Under the pieces are notes generated by a model. The model was not told the origin of the DNA. It was given only the letters and a program-made list of their open reading frames with translations, and searched no databases. The position numbers and the translations under genes were made by a program. A DNA stretch of 64,000 bases from Clusia tigrina (lineage: Eukaryota > Arthropoda > Insecta > Diptera > Clusiidae): contig OV050031.1 in assembly GCA_920105625.2 (NCBI GenBank), positions 126,822,275 through 126,886,274 on the forward strand, given 5' to 3'. Below are positions 19,829 through 31,043 of the stretch, one piece after another. Within the stretch, counting starts at the first letter, position 1; each line of letters opens with the position of its first letter.

Positions 19829-22645
19829 AGACATGTGTTAATAGTGTTTTACAAATGTTAACACAAGAGTAACAATGTAAACATGTACGTGTGTGTATCA
19901 AATAACACACGCAGCGCCGATTTTCAGAGTCAATGCCAGTAAAAGTGTGCCACTTAAAATCGGGCGAGTATAATTGACGTTAGAAAAATGTGCTTATTAG
20001 GTACTATGGCCGAACGAAGCACAGTAAAGAAAAATAGTTTTTATATATTAAATAATAAGAAACGGGTTCATTGCACGTCTTTAAAAAATAAAATCATAAG
20101 ACAGTCGTGGGTAAGTAATATAAAACTTAACTACAAATATGTACATACATACATACGGCAGTGTATGCAATGAAATTCGACGCATAAGGGTTAAAACCAG
20201 GCAGCGGCACCGTTGCTGAATTAAGTATATACGTATTTATGTGTATAAGATAAAGAATAAATGTACGAATGTATATTTAAAGAAGTAAGTATTCTAGTTA
20301 AGAGGAATGGGTATGTACGTATGTATATTTTTGCAGATACTGCAGTAGGCTATATGTAAATATACATAGGTTTTTACTGTTTATTGATTAGGAAATTAGC
20401 TTATGGAAATTTGAATAAATGTATATGTTGGGATATAAAAAAAAAATGTATATTTAATTGGGGAAAATAACGTTAGCAATTAATTCTAGGTAATTTAAAG
20501 CGCCTCGAATGTATGTATGTAGCCATATACGAGCTAATTACAGGGTGGAAAATACAATCGTTAATGGATATATACATATCAGGCTAGAAGTACATTTAAA
20601 TAAAAAGTAATTGTATGCAATGAAAAGTTCAGTCATGCAATGGACAAGTTTTTAACATAAACGGGTTTATCTTGTATAATCTTGTTTTTGTAGGAGGAGC
20701 AAAGGGATGTGCTCGAAATTTAAATGAGTGACAACTCACATTGGAAAGAAAAGCATGGAAAAGTTTTAAACAAAGCAAAACTGATGCCCTATATGGCAAT
20801 AATAACACATAGTCCAGTCCTCTTTTCCTCTAGGATGCAGTAGCGAATCCAAGAATGCAAGGGGAAGAGACGAGTGTACGTAAATTGAATGATATAGCAT
20901 ACAACTATAGAACAAGCTTGTTATAGAAATATTGTTTTTTTTTAAATATATTCAGGAATAGCGTATGTTTAAAAAAATTGTAAATTTAAAAAAATTATAA
21001 TCTGTGTAAAAGTTCAGAGTAAAATTAAAGGTAGTTTAGAAAATAATTAATGTTACAGAAATTAATTATTTAAATTCTAAATTTATAAAGAAATAAATGT
21101 AATAATCCAAAAAAACAAAAATTATACTAAATAGGAAAATTATGCCCCAGAGTATATATTATATATATAGTATATTTGTTTAAATATTATACAATTTTGA
21201 AATTCATTTATTAAATTAACTTATGAAATGTTCGGCTGAAATTAAACATAGATGTTAACTAAAAAACTAAGAAAATTATTATAAGTATTCAGTTTTGATG
21301 ATGTGAACCGAAGCAGGAAATTCCAGGAACAGCGCATATCGGAAGACGGTGCAGACTAAGGGACCAACGTATTATTCGGAAAGATGTGCTTTTGAAAATC
21401 AGAGATTTCTGGCAGCTATCCAAGGTTTGGGAATCCGGTTGTGACCGCAAGGATGCCAATATATTGGATTGGGGATGAATGGTGACGGAGTTATTTTTCT
21501 TTGCGAAACGGCATATGGCAGCAGCATTTGAACGCGTTGTGGATGAGTTATTGACAAGCAACGAAAAATAAACAAGTTTCCTTGCGGAGTCATATTTTGC
21601 ATTGGACAATTTTATATTACAATGTCCACCCAGTATATCACAATCTCAAAAGAATGGATTTTGGATAAGTTGAAGATGGGTAAAAGCTTAAAGAGGGTGA
21701 CTGAAACCACCACCAAATATAATAAGCAGAAGAAATTTGGCTCACGGAAGTATATGTCCAATCTAGAGTATGAACATATGAAATGTTATTTACATCAAAT
21801 GTTATTATATGAAATTTGATTTAATACAAGAGGACACAGAGACTGATAACCGATCAGAGTACACAAATTACATCATTAAACGTGTATCTCAGAAAATACC
21901 GATTGTCTCCACATCAAAGCCAAACGATGTCAAATACCATTATGAGGAAGCTCAAGAGAAACACTTCCACCATAAAACGCATTGCTGCAAAGTAAGAAGG
22001 AGTATTGTAATCTCTCATGTATTCCAAATGTTTTTTACAAGTTGAATACTATAAGCAGAGGCAGTACCACCTACAGCCGTGGGGCACGCTATATAAATGG
22101 AAAGAAGAACGCCACTAAAAGCAAAGTTTTAATGGCAAACCAAATCGCCAACCTATAATATCTGTGCACGTACCGATCCAGAAAGAAGGGAGGGGTATGC
22201 AGAGTTCATCGAGGGACTTCACTCTCGCAGGACGGACATTACCAGGACCAACAATTGCAGAGGACCGTATTTATAAGAAGCGTAGCTAAATATGCAATTA
22301 GTTTGTAATTTTGTTTGTATATACGCCAGTGAGAAAATAGTCGATGAAAGATCAAATATAAAAAAGGGAATGTAACTAAAAAAAATATATATAGAGATAA
22401 AAGAACAAAATAAAACAAAAGAGAAAAAACTATAAAAGAAGAAGTAATAAGAGAAAAGAAAAAAAAGAATACAAAAGTAAAAAGAAAAGAATAGAATAAT
22501 AGAACCCAAATAAGGCGAATTTGAAAAAAAAGAAAAATTGTACATATGTACTATAGGTTTAAGAAAATGCACAGAATGTTTAAAGTGCAGAAAAGAGAAA
22601 AATATTGTAAAGATTCATCAGAAGTTAGTTGCACTAACTTCTTTT
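19829..22645 (+). other. Long unassigned region after gypsy pol
   Basis: 2.8 kb, AT-rich, with no family recognised. Short tetranucleotide-rich stretches (ATGTATGTAT type) occur at 20120-20560. A plus-strand frame at about 21300-21570 reads EIPGTAHIGRRCRLRD and, after one stop, AAAFERVVDELLTSNEK. It is followed by frames at 21622-21819 (MSTQYITISKEWILDKLKMG...) and 21809-22045. These could be remnants of an extra gene or an insertion, but no motif identifies them. 22330-22560 is an A-rich purine tract. In gypsy elements this position may hold env, but no env features are seen. Confidence 0.35.
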
Positions 22646-22688
22646 AGAAAGAGGGGAGGGATGTTGTGAGTTAGAACCGAGCTATCTA
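22646..22688 (+). promoter_or_regulatory. Polypurine tract and start of 3' LTR
   Basis: A 16-base all-purine run (AGAAAGAGGGGAGGGA, 22646-22661) is followed at once by TGTTGTGAGTTAGAACC. This is the standard plus-strand primer and LTR 5' edge of a gypsy element. Only about 27 bases of the LTR remain before LINE sequence begins. Confidence 0.75.
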
Positions 22689-22900
22689 CGTCCGTGCGTC
22701 CGTGCTGGATTTGCCTGACATCCCATCGGACGCGTCCCCAGGTGGCGGATAGGGGGACCCTTGGTACATTACTTCTGAACCTCTTAGGAGGGGCGGGAGT
22801 TATGGCTGTCTGTCTATCACAATGATGGTATAGAGAATGGGTACCTTCCGCGGACCAAACTGGCTAGGGAGGAGTCCCGAACAAAAACCACTGTCTGGCG

Positions 22901-24325
22901 ATGGACAACAATAGGTTAATTACTCCAGGTGGAACCCACGCATATAGAAATCCATCCGCTTCGGCGGCAGGGGCACGGATTCTGGAGGCCCCAACCATCG
23001 CTAAAGTCTCTCGCCTTTATCAGCGAGAGCGCATCCTGGAGGAGACGGGGGTTGTTACCGCAATCTCTTCTTCGTCAGAGAAGGAGGAACGTAGGAACGT
23101 GTTCCTCCTTCTCTGAATGGCAAAAAGTGGTGGTTTGGTAGTTGAGTGGGGCCCTCCAACTAATGATATGAACTTAAATATCAATTAAAACAATATTTTG
23201 GTAAATTTAAAAATTTTCCATACAAAAAAACTAAGATAAGATGTTACCGCCAAGAAATCTATATAGTTGGTCGACCTGAATGGCAAAAAGTGGTGGTTTA
23301 GTAGTTGAGTGGGGCCCTCCAACTAATGATATGAACTTAGATATCAATTAAAACAATATTTTGGTAAATTGAAAAATTTTTCATACAAAAAAACCAAGAT
23401 AAGATGTTACCGCCAAGAAATCTATGTAGTTGGTCGACCTGAATGGCAAAATGTTGAAATCCGATGTTGAGTGGGGCCCAACAATACCAAAAACAACAAG
23501 CAAAAAATTCTACTTTGAACATCAAAAAGTGGTAGTTTTTAGTTGAGTGAGACCCAACAACCATACTAAAAGCTAAAAATAAGCGAAAAATTCTACTTTG
23601 AACATGAAAAGGAGGAAAGGAGGAACGGAGGAACGTGGATCCAGAGGGCCTGCGTCGGGAAGTCACCACAGTGGCGGAACGACCGACCAGTGATTCTGGG
23701 GCAACGCGAACTCAAGCGAGGAGGCAGAGAAAGAAGCGGCTTGCTAGGCCCGTGCAGGAGAAATCCTCACGTGGCTCTGCCGGCCCTTCTATGTCAACTC
23801 CCTCCAAAAGGTCCAGGTCGGCGGCAGTGACGCACACGGAAGCCACCAAGCCTGCGGAGGGATTGACCACTCCGAAATCTCGCCCGCAAGGTAAGCGGCG
23901 GAAGATTGTTGCTGAAAACAGCATTCCCACCTGCCCTGCAGCTGTTACTGCTGGTGGCGCCACGACCCCAAAGGGTACGAGCGAAACCTTGGTGGCGGCT
24001 AATGTGGCGGGGAAGAATGTTGCCAATAAGCTGCAGCTTGTCCAGCCCGTCGTATCCAGCAAAACCATCTGCCCGGCGAAATCTCTGCCAGTGGCGGGTG
24101 GTGAGCTGGACTTTCACCCAAGCACTTCTAAAGGTGCAGCCAAGCTGGGGAAGCTGGGGCCTGACCATCAGCTAACTGATGCAGAAATAAAACACTGCAA
24201 ATGTCATCTGATGCGTCGCGTCATTGCCTCCGGTCCTGAAGCTAATGCGAAGGGCTATGAGACAAAGGACGGCACTCTAGAGGTGTCGTGCGCGTCTCAG
24301 GATAACTTTGCTTGGCTCAGGGGGA
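22901..24325 (+). pseudogene. Family-1 LINE ORF1 (gag-like), split by a 516-bp insert and truncated
   Basis: ORF1 begins MDNNRLITPGGTHAYRNPSA and runs to SSSEKEERRNV at 23100. A non-coding block (23101-23616) follows, and the KEERRNV sequence is repeated at 23614-23636 before the frame continues as DPEGLRREVTTVAERP. The rest is Ser/Thr/Lys/Arg-rich (KRSRSAAVTHTEATKP), as in ORF1 N-terminal halves of R1/LOA-like LINEs. An RNA-binding region and CCHC knuckles should follow. Instead, at about 24325 the sequence joins the pre-RT part of ORF2 through an internal deletion. The ORF1 product would bind element RNA. Confidence 0.7.
23101..23616 (+). repeat. Inserted block with 163-bp tandem repeats
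   Basis: Two adjacent 163-bp units start CTGAATGGCAAAAAGTGGTG at 23113 and 23276 and are nearly identical. A third diverged start is at 23439, followed by two shorter, related units sharing AAAAATTCTACTTTGAACAT. The block is flanked by 20-bp direct repeats, 23081-23100 and 23617-23636, with 19 of 20 matches. It interrupts ORF1 of the LINE. Confidence 0.85.
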
Positions 24326-26791
24326 CTACAAGAAGCTAATTCGGGACTCGAAAAGGGCTTCTTTTAGAGATTTCTGCAGTGATATCGAATCCTTGAGTGA
24401 CACGGCAAAACTGGTGAAAGTCCTGAAAAAGGACCAAACCGCTAAGCTGGGGTCGCTCAGGAAATCTGATGGCTCCTATACGGAGAGGCAAAGTGAGACA
24501 CTCAGACACTCACTTGCTGTTGGAGTCACTCTTTCCAGGAAATCAGGGAAGCATAGCCCGTCAACAACCACCTTCGGTTGGAAATGTTGTCAGGGCAGCT
24601 GCGCCCTTTCGACATGATTGGTATGTCGCCAGAACTGTGGCGAATGAGGCTGCTATTGGATTTGCTATCAAATCCTTTGACAGCTTCAAGTCGCCCGGAC
24701 TGGATGGCATATATCCGATTGTGTTGAAGGAAGGCATTGAATTAGTGATAGCAGCACTGAAGAAGATCTTCACTGCATGTCTCGCACTGGCCTATGTACC
24801 ACGCTCTTGGAGGATGGTGAGGGTTGCTTTCATTCCTAAGGTTGGAAGAGACGACTACACCAATCCCAAGAGCTTCAGACCTATTAGTATGACCTCGTTC
24901 ATGCTAAAAAGTTTAGAACGGCTGGTGGAGCTTCGCATGCGTAGGGAGTTTCTGAAGACGCATCCACTCTCTCCATTTCAGCATGCCTATCAAAGCGGAA
25001 AATCCTGCGAGACAGCTCTGCAAAACCTTGTTGAAAGGATAGAGCGAGCCATCGACAGGAAAGAATACGCAATAGGCATCTTTGTGGACATAGAGGGTGT
25101 TTTTGACAATGCTACTTTCGACAGTATGTGCGGCTCTGCTAGGCGGCATGGCGTAGACCGGGTCCTAATAAATTGGATACGTTCAATGCTGGCCCAGAAA
25201 ATCATAACGGTGCGGGCGGAGGAAGATTTGCTTGTGTCGTCTGGGGTTAATAGAGGCTGCCCCAAGGTGGAGTACTGTCTCCATTGCTCTGGTGCATGGT
25301 AATCGATCCCTTGCTTAACACCATTAATGACTCGGGTGTATACGCTCAGGGATATGCGGATTATGTTGGCTGTCTTGTGATAGGTCCATCCCTTATAATT
25401 GTCTGCAGAAAGGTGCAGAGTACTCTGGATATGATTGACACTTGCTGCAGTGCGAATGGGCTATCGGCTAATCCTGTCAAGACTGGTATTGCCCTCTTTA
25501 CCAGAAGGAGAAAGCTTGATGGACTTATTCTGCCTACACTAAAAGGAGTCACTATCCAGCTATCCAAGGAAATCAAATATCCTGGAGTCATCGTTGATAA
25601 CAAACTTCTTTGGAAAACACATGTCGAACTGAAGACATCCAAAGCACTGTCAGTTTTCTGGCAGTGTAAGGGTGTTTTTGGTAAGACATTTGGTCTTTCC
25701 CCTAGTAACGTCCTACGGATCTATACAGCTATGTTAAGACCTATTATCACCTATGCATCGATAGTTTGGATGAGCAGACTCTCTCTTGTAGGGGTCAAAA
25801 AAGCACTATCAAAACTACAACGTGCTGTGGCCATATGTTGTACCGGAGCATTTCCGACTACTCCAGGCCCGGCACTTGATGCTTTGGTGAATCTCCCGCC
25901 ACTAGATGTCTTCATCCGCGGAGAGGCCGTTAAGGCCATCTGCAGAGTGAAACATAGTGGCCACTGGTATGGGGTGTGCTCGATGTTGGACGACGGCGCA
26001 GGCACTGACATCGATTCTGCAATCCTGTCTATGCCCCCGGACTCCATGTCGTCAACCGTCATACTAGAAAAGCGGTACAATGTGTTGCTGCCAGAGGTTC
26101 GTTCATGGTTAGATCCCGAGAACGAGCCCGGCAAACACTGCTGCCGTATTTTCACTGATGGCTCCAGGACTGAAGAAGGTTCAGGTTCTGGTGTCTTCGT
26201 GGAATCTTGTGCGACCCGTCGGTTCGTTGCCCTTTGTCTACAAGCGTCTGTGTTTCAGGCGGAGGTGTATGCAATATTTGAGGCAATGCACTTTCTTGTG
26301 GAAAACAGGAGGAAAGGCAAATCAATTTGTGTCTGCAGTGACAGCCAAGCTGCGTTCATGGCCTTGGATAGCCCTACCACCACTTCCACGATAGTCATGT
26401 CCTGCAAATCCAGGCTAAATTATGTTGGAAAACATAATAGTCTGACGCTGACTTGGGTATCAGGACACGCTGGCATTGCGGGTAACGAGACCTCTGACTC
26501 TTTGGCCAGGATGGGGTCTGAGGCTGTTTTTATTCGCCCTGAGCCTGTTCTGCCACTCCATTTCCGCTGCCATCAAAGCAACTGCAAACAAGTGGGTTGT
26601 TTCGACCCACAAGCGAGCATGGCGGGCTGAGAGAGGCTGCGGATGGACGAAAATTATGCTACCTGCTATCTCTGACCGATGGTCACGGCTCCTTCTATCT
26701 TTAGGTAGGAGGGACTGCAGGCTGTTGGTTGGCGTAATGACAGGGCACTTTCTATGGGCTAGGCACATGGAAAGGATTGGCATATCAGACA
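24326..26791 (+). pseudogene. Family-1 LINE ORF2: RT and RNase H
   Basis: The frame enters at DYKKLIRDSKRASFRDF, shifts near 24500-24530, and continues through RT. SPGLDGIYPIVLKEG, VAFIPKVGRDDY and KSFRPISMTSFMLKSLERL are present, then motif A FVDIEGVFDN. A one-base deletion in a C run at about 25257-25262 shifts the frame at motif B. The second frame (25284-26630) has the catalytic box as YADY (25353-25364), so the second Asp is lost. RNase H follows, with IFTDGSRT, FQAEVYAIFEAM, SDSQAAFMAL and WVSGHAGIAGNE...SLARMG. The C-terminus is truncated at 26791. There is no endonuclease domain. Confidence 0.88.
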
Positions 26792-27285
26792 GGTCCAAAC
26801 AGGTCCAAAATAATCCACACCGGCGTTGACGAATGGTCGTGCTTGAGTGCCTCTGGGTGAAGGCAGGTTTCCCATCACTTGCTTGTATAGCTTCGGCCTG
26901 GCTCTGGTGCAGCGAATGCATTTTTGCACAATATTTCGTGCCAATGTCTTTCCGTTTATGACCTAAAATCGCTGCCTAGATGCTGCTAACAGGGTCTGTG
27001 GGCCACAATGCAAATTACTCTCATGTATCATGGCAAGTAAAATTTTTGAAATTGGGCCATTGTATGGAAGCAGCATTGGGATGCAGCTAATCGCCCACCA
27101 ACTCGTAGAACGCCATTGTCGTCTATGAAAGGGGATAAGCTGCTGACTTGGCTGGCTCTTTCGAATCCATTGTGTTTTCTTAATTGTTTGATTTCATGCT
27201 CGAACTCAGAGGCTTGTATTGTTCTTACTATGATCGTTATTGATGCGTCCAAGTTAATGATTTCTCTGCTGAACGTTTGTTTCGT
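26792..27285 (-). pseudogene. pol: BEL/Pao pol: integrase zinc domain and first catalytic block
   Basis: The frame 27252-27028 has FIDDNGVLRVGGRLAAS, the signature upstream of the BEL integrase zinc domain. The frame 26944-26759 has RNIVQKCIRCTRARP (CxxC of the zinc domain) and FVNAGVDYFGPVW with the first catalytic Asp. The two are separated by a frame change near 26950-27030. After GPVW the sequence turns into LINE copy B. The next part of an integrase of this type is found at 13843. Confidence 0.82.
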
Positions 27286-27290
27286 GACAG

Positions 27291-27436
27291 TGTTGAGAAA
27301 GAACGCAGAGTCTTGGAATTCACGTGTGCTTTATTCAACGACTTAGAAGCGAGAGAGATAATATATGTGGATAATGAAAGTAGGAAGTTAAAAAGGAAGT
27401 AAATTAGGTAGGGTTTTCAGAGTTATATTTCTAACA
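27291..27436 (-). repeat. Copia 3' LTR
   Basis: 146 bp, with TGTTGAG at its left edge and CTAACA at its right edge on the plus strand. A purine-rich AAGTGAGGA lies just inside (27437 onwards on the minus strand), the likely polypurine tract. It matches the other LTR apart from small indels and substitutions. Confidence 0.92.
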
Positions 27437-27524
27437 TCCTCACTTATTGAAATAATTTATTATACATAATAACAATTCATTTTCCAAGATACAAATTTTT
27501 ACGAAAAGTGTAAATTACATATGT

Positions 27525-29090
27525 CTAATTATTTTTCATTAATTTTTCAATACAATTTTTGATGCCCATTCCTTTGGCACAATTTAATATTTTATTGCTA
27601 AATACTGCTTTGGTTAGGCAATCAGCTACCATTTGTTCAGTTGAGACATAGTAAACTTCAAACATCCCAGCATTGATGTAGTCGCGTATAAAGTGGTGAC
27701 GCACGTCAATGTGCTTTGACCTTGCACGGAAAGAATCTGTTTGAGCCAAAGCTAGCGCTGATTGTTTATCGCAGGCAATTTTGATAGGCCTCCGTTCAAC
27801 CGATGACTCCAACTCTTTGCCGAATTGTTATATCCAGATTGCTTCCTGCACAGCAGACGACATCGCCATATACTCCGCCTCGGTACTCGACAGCGCAACA
27901 GTTGGTTGTCTTTTGCTGCCCCAGGATATAGCTCCACCACATAGCGTAAAGACATATCCAGTACAAGAGAGCCTCTTATCGATATCGGACGCCCAGTCCG
28001 CGTCCGAGTAACCCACGAGACCTTCAGAGCCGCCATAAAAAAGTTTATAATTAACAGTGCCATTTAGGTACCTGAAAATTCGTTTAACAGCGGCCCAGTG
28101 TGGTTTTCCATGCTTAGTGTTGAACCGACTAACATCGTTAACTGCAAATGCAATGTCAGGCCGCGAGCCCTGTGCTCGATATAACAGACTCCCTATGGCC
28201 TACTGGTATGGTACGCTTACCAATTCTTCGTCGCAGTCGTTCAGCGATAACTCTTGGTTAATATCACTTGGCGTCGATATCGGCTTCGAATTTTCCATGC
28301 CGAATCGTTTCAGTATTTCGGGAGCGTATTTTTGCTGGTCCAAGTAAACTCCTGCTGCACTATAAGTAATACTAAAACCAACACAAGTTTTCGCCACACC
28401 CATGTACTTCATCTTGAATGTCGTGTCTGAAGTAAACGCAGGGATCTGTTTTGGATTTCATCAAATCGAAATCTCGCAATGTTTTATCTAACAATAGGTT
28501 CCACTGTCGGCCACTTTGCCTTAGCCCGTAGATAGCTTTGAGTAGTTTGCAAATTTTTCCTCTGTTTTCACCGCAGCCATGGGGCAGCTCTATAAAAATT
28601 TCTTCAGTCAAGTCGCTTTGTAAGTATGCGGTGACAGCGTCTAATTGATCAATTTTGAGCCCCAGTTTGACGGATAGAGCGATCAAATAGCGTATCGACG
28701 TGTAGCGCACTACAGGGGAGAAGGTTTCGCTGTAGTCTATCCCGAATTGCTGGGAACAACCTTTGGCAACAAGGCGAGCTTTATAGGGAATAACTTTACC
28801 TATTTCGTCGCGTTTTGTGCGAAAAACCCACTTTGATTTCTGGTATCGAAATTTCAATGTCTGGAAGGAACGTATCGTCTGTAGCATCGTCGAAAGTCTC
28901 TTCGCTTGCGTCTTCATCAAAGTCTTCGCTCTATATAGCTTTGTGTTCTTCTTCCAATGCCCTCACTGAAGGTGAATCGTCTTCAACATCGACTGGAACA
29001 AATGAAACGATTCTGGGCTAGGTTTCCATGTAGACTACATCGCGGCTCGTTGTAATTTTCTGTGGATTAATACAACGGTACCCTTTTACC
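27525..29090 (-). pseudogene. pol: Copia RT and RNase H, active-site box deleted
   Basis: The RT frame 28920-28372 has YKARLVAKGCSQQFGIDYSE, LDAVTAYLQSDLTEEIFI and LLKAIYGLRQSGRQWN, then reaches DPCVYFRHD. It then jumps directly to the KYMGVAKTCVGFSITYSAAG segment (28412-28200) with a frame change, so the YVDD palm box and neighbouring residues are missing at about 28425. RNase H follows in frames 28016-27828 (YSDADWASDIDKRLSCTGYV and STEAEYMAMSSAVQEA) and 27812-27525 (HIDVRHHFIRDYI, TEQMVADCLTKA). This copy cannot reverse transcribe. Confidence 0.88.
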
Positions 29091-29096
29091 AAGTCG

Positions 29097-30277
29097 CTAT
29101 ACCCAACAAACATCAGCTTCTGCATCCCATTTGTGTCTGCCTTGTTTAGGTATGTGAACCATCACGGGAGATCCAAAAATTCGTATTCCATTTAAATCGA
29201 CGTCACGACCTGTCCACAGCTTTTCTGGAATTTGCCCATTTAATGCTGAACTAGGTGAACAGTTTATAAAATATACCGCCGCATTTACCACCTCTCCCCA
29301 ATACGATTTAGATAAGTCAGCATCAAATAACATGCATTTGACACGTTCTACAATCGTACGGTTGTATCGTTCGGCGATTCCGTTTTGCTGGGGAGTCTAA
29401 GCAGCTGATTTTTGGTGTAATATGCCGAACGAAGCACAGAGCGAATCAAACTGCTCGCCGACAAATTCGGCCCCGTTGTCCGTGCGTATTACTTTAATGC
29501 TTTTATCGCACTGTTTTTCGGCATCCCGCTTAAAGCTTTTTAAGCAATCGGCAACTTCGATTTCTCTTTTATTAAATAACGGAAAACTTTCCGGGAATAG
29601 TCATCCAAAAAAGAGGGGAAATATCGCGAGCCTCCTAAAGAGGTTGTCCCCATTGGACCACATAGATCTGCATGGACAATCTGAAGCAATTTATTAGCTC
29701 GTGTTCCAAAGCGTTTAAAGGGAGCTCGTGATAGATTGCCTTTGTGACAGGCCTCGCATTTGGCTAATATGCTTGCATCTCCTTTAAAGTCGACTACATT
29801 ACCCTTTTTTAAAACATTTAAGTCATGGTAGTTCAAGTGGCCAAGGCGATGATGCCACGTCATCACGTCCACTTTTGCATTGGCGAGCAAGCTCGAAACC
29901 GATTCTACGCGAAACTTAAATACGCCGGCGGAACCGTTAGCTTCGGCGACAAGCTCGTTACTTCGATCGAATATTTGACATCGGCCTTTGTTAAAAACAA
30001 CTTTATTCCCGTTTTCAAGTATTTGTGAAACTGATAGCAAATTAGAGGTTAGTTGAGGAACAAACAACACTTCTTTCATTTCGATTTCAGTATGTCCCAA
30101 GCAAAACTTGACATTGCCGCTGCCTTCAATAGTCATTCTTTCGTTATTTGCAGTTATGATTTCTTGAACAGGGGACACGCTTAGGCAATTAAATTTGTTT
30201 TTATAGGGTGTCATGTGTTTGGATGCACCACTGTCGATGTACCACTCATTTCGATCTTGCTCGTTTTTATACGACAC
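29097..30277 (-). pseudogene. pol: Copia protease and integrase
   Basis: The protease active site is WYIDSGASKHM near 30240. The pre-integrase zinc motif follows (WHHRLGHLNYHDL...KCEACHKG), then the integrase first-Asp block LLQIVHADLCGPM and LDDYSRKVFRYL. The frame shifts near 29550. The second Asp region (IRTDNGAEFVGEQF) lies near 29470-29500. The catalytic-Glu block (QQNGIAERYNRTIVE) is preceded by a stop near 29400, and the frame continues in 29333-29097. The N-terminal Met of the ORF is not a real start, since these are domains of one polyprotein. Confidence 0.85.
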
Positions 30278-30390
30278 GTAACCACTAAAGGCTACCTTCC
30301 GACCATTGGTATTGCTTAAATTTTGGTGAAGTTTTTTATGCTCATTGCAATCTTTACTAAAATGGCCTTTTCGTCCACAATTATAGCACT

Positions 30391-30874
30391 TTAGATTTTG
30401 TTTGTTAAGTTTAGGGTATTTTTCTTCACACTTAAAAATACACTTCCGCCGTTTGCTGTTTTTTCATAGTGTCCATCTAGCAGCTTCATTTTTATGTTTT
30501 TAGCGGTAATTTTTGTTCCATTACTTTCTATGCCCATTATGAACGGCTTAAAGTCATCGCTTAACCCCGCAAGCATTATGGCACCTAACCATTCGTCGCT
30601 TATATCGAAACCGATACCCGAGAGCTTATTCGCGGTATTGACGAGCTGATTAACATAAATGGCCATTGATTCACAATTTTCAAGGCGCGCCGTGATCAGT
30701 TTTCGCAATAGAACGCGCTCTACGCAACTTCTTCTCATCGGTTTCTTTCACAGGATCCGTAATGCAATTATGTAGATCGCTCAGCTCCAATATACTTTCC
30801 ATGGCAAACTTCCACGTGTGGAAGTTTTCACTACCGCCAAGCTTTTCTATCGCGTGCGTGTCCGAACCGGCCAT
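30391..30874 (-). pseudogene. gag: Copia gag
   Basis: The start MAGSDTHAIEKLGGSENFHT (M codon 30872-30874) and the WKFAMESILE segment are typical of copia gag. The frame passes into the ORF 30738-30391 after a shift near 30690-30720 and shows LSGIGFDISDEWLGAIMLAG and MKLLDGHYEK. A knuckle (CHNxx/GRKGHFSKDC-like) is readable in 30330-30400. The protein would coat the particle. Confidence 0.82.
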
Positions 30875-31043
30875 CTTGTTTCATTTATTTACAACGAATG
30901 TATTTATTAAACACGCTACTTGCACAAACTTCTCGCTTTTAATAAAATAAGCAACATATGCTTTTATTTAAAAGGCTTAACCACAACACGTATCAAATCA
31001 GATTTGGCTGTTTGCAGACGCGCTGTTGTCTGGGCAAATAACC

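Larger units (their letters stand above)
14391..22688 (+). mobile_element. Ty3/gypsy LTR retrotransposon, 5' LTR missing, 3' LTR cut by LINE
   Basis: Gag frames (14391-16565) are followed by a long pol ORF (16709-19828), about 2.8 kb of non-coding or unassigned DNA, then a polypurine tract and LTR start (22646-22688). Gag has a coiled-coil N-terminal region and two CCHC knuckles. Pol runs protease-RT-RNase H-integrase, the gypsy order. That the LTR at 22662 belongs to this element is an inference from strand and position. The left end has no recognisable LTR. Confidence 0.8.
22689..26791 (+). mobile_element. Family-1 LINE (R1/LOA-like), internally deleted copy B
   Basis: The 5' leader (22697-22900) matches copy A at 340-615 in inverted orientation. 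ORF1 starts at 22901, and ORF2 RT plus RNase H runs to 26630 and slightly beyond. The end at 26791 stops inside the C-terminal coding region (after '...GISD') and abuts BEL integrase sequence with no poly(A), so the 3' end is lost. The endonuclease and the zinc-knuckle part of ORF1 are deleted at about 24325. The 5' end lies in a gypsy LTR. Confidence 0.85.

Noticed and set aside
22219..22572. Minus-strand Phe-rich open frame
   Set aside because: It is the antisense of an A/G-rich low-complexity tract with no start context or motif.
23113..23442. 163-bp repeats as ordinary 5' UTR promoter monomers of the LINE
   Set aside because: They lie inside ORF1 between two copies of the KEERRNV codons, so an insertion explains them better, although the alternative is kept open in the finding.
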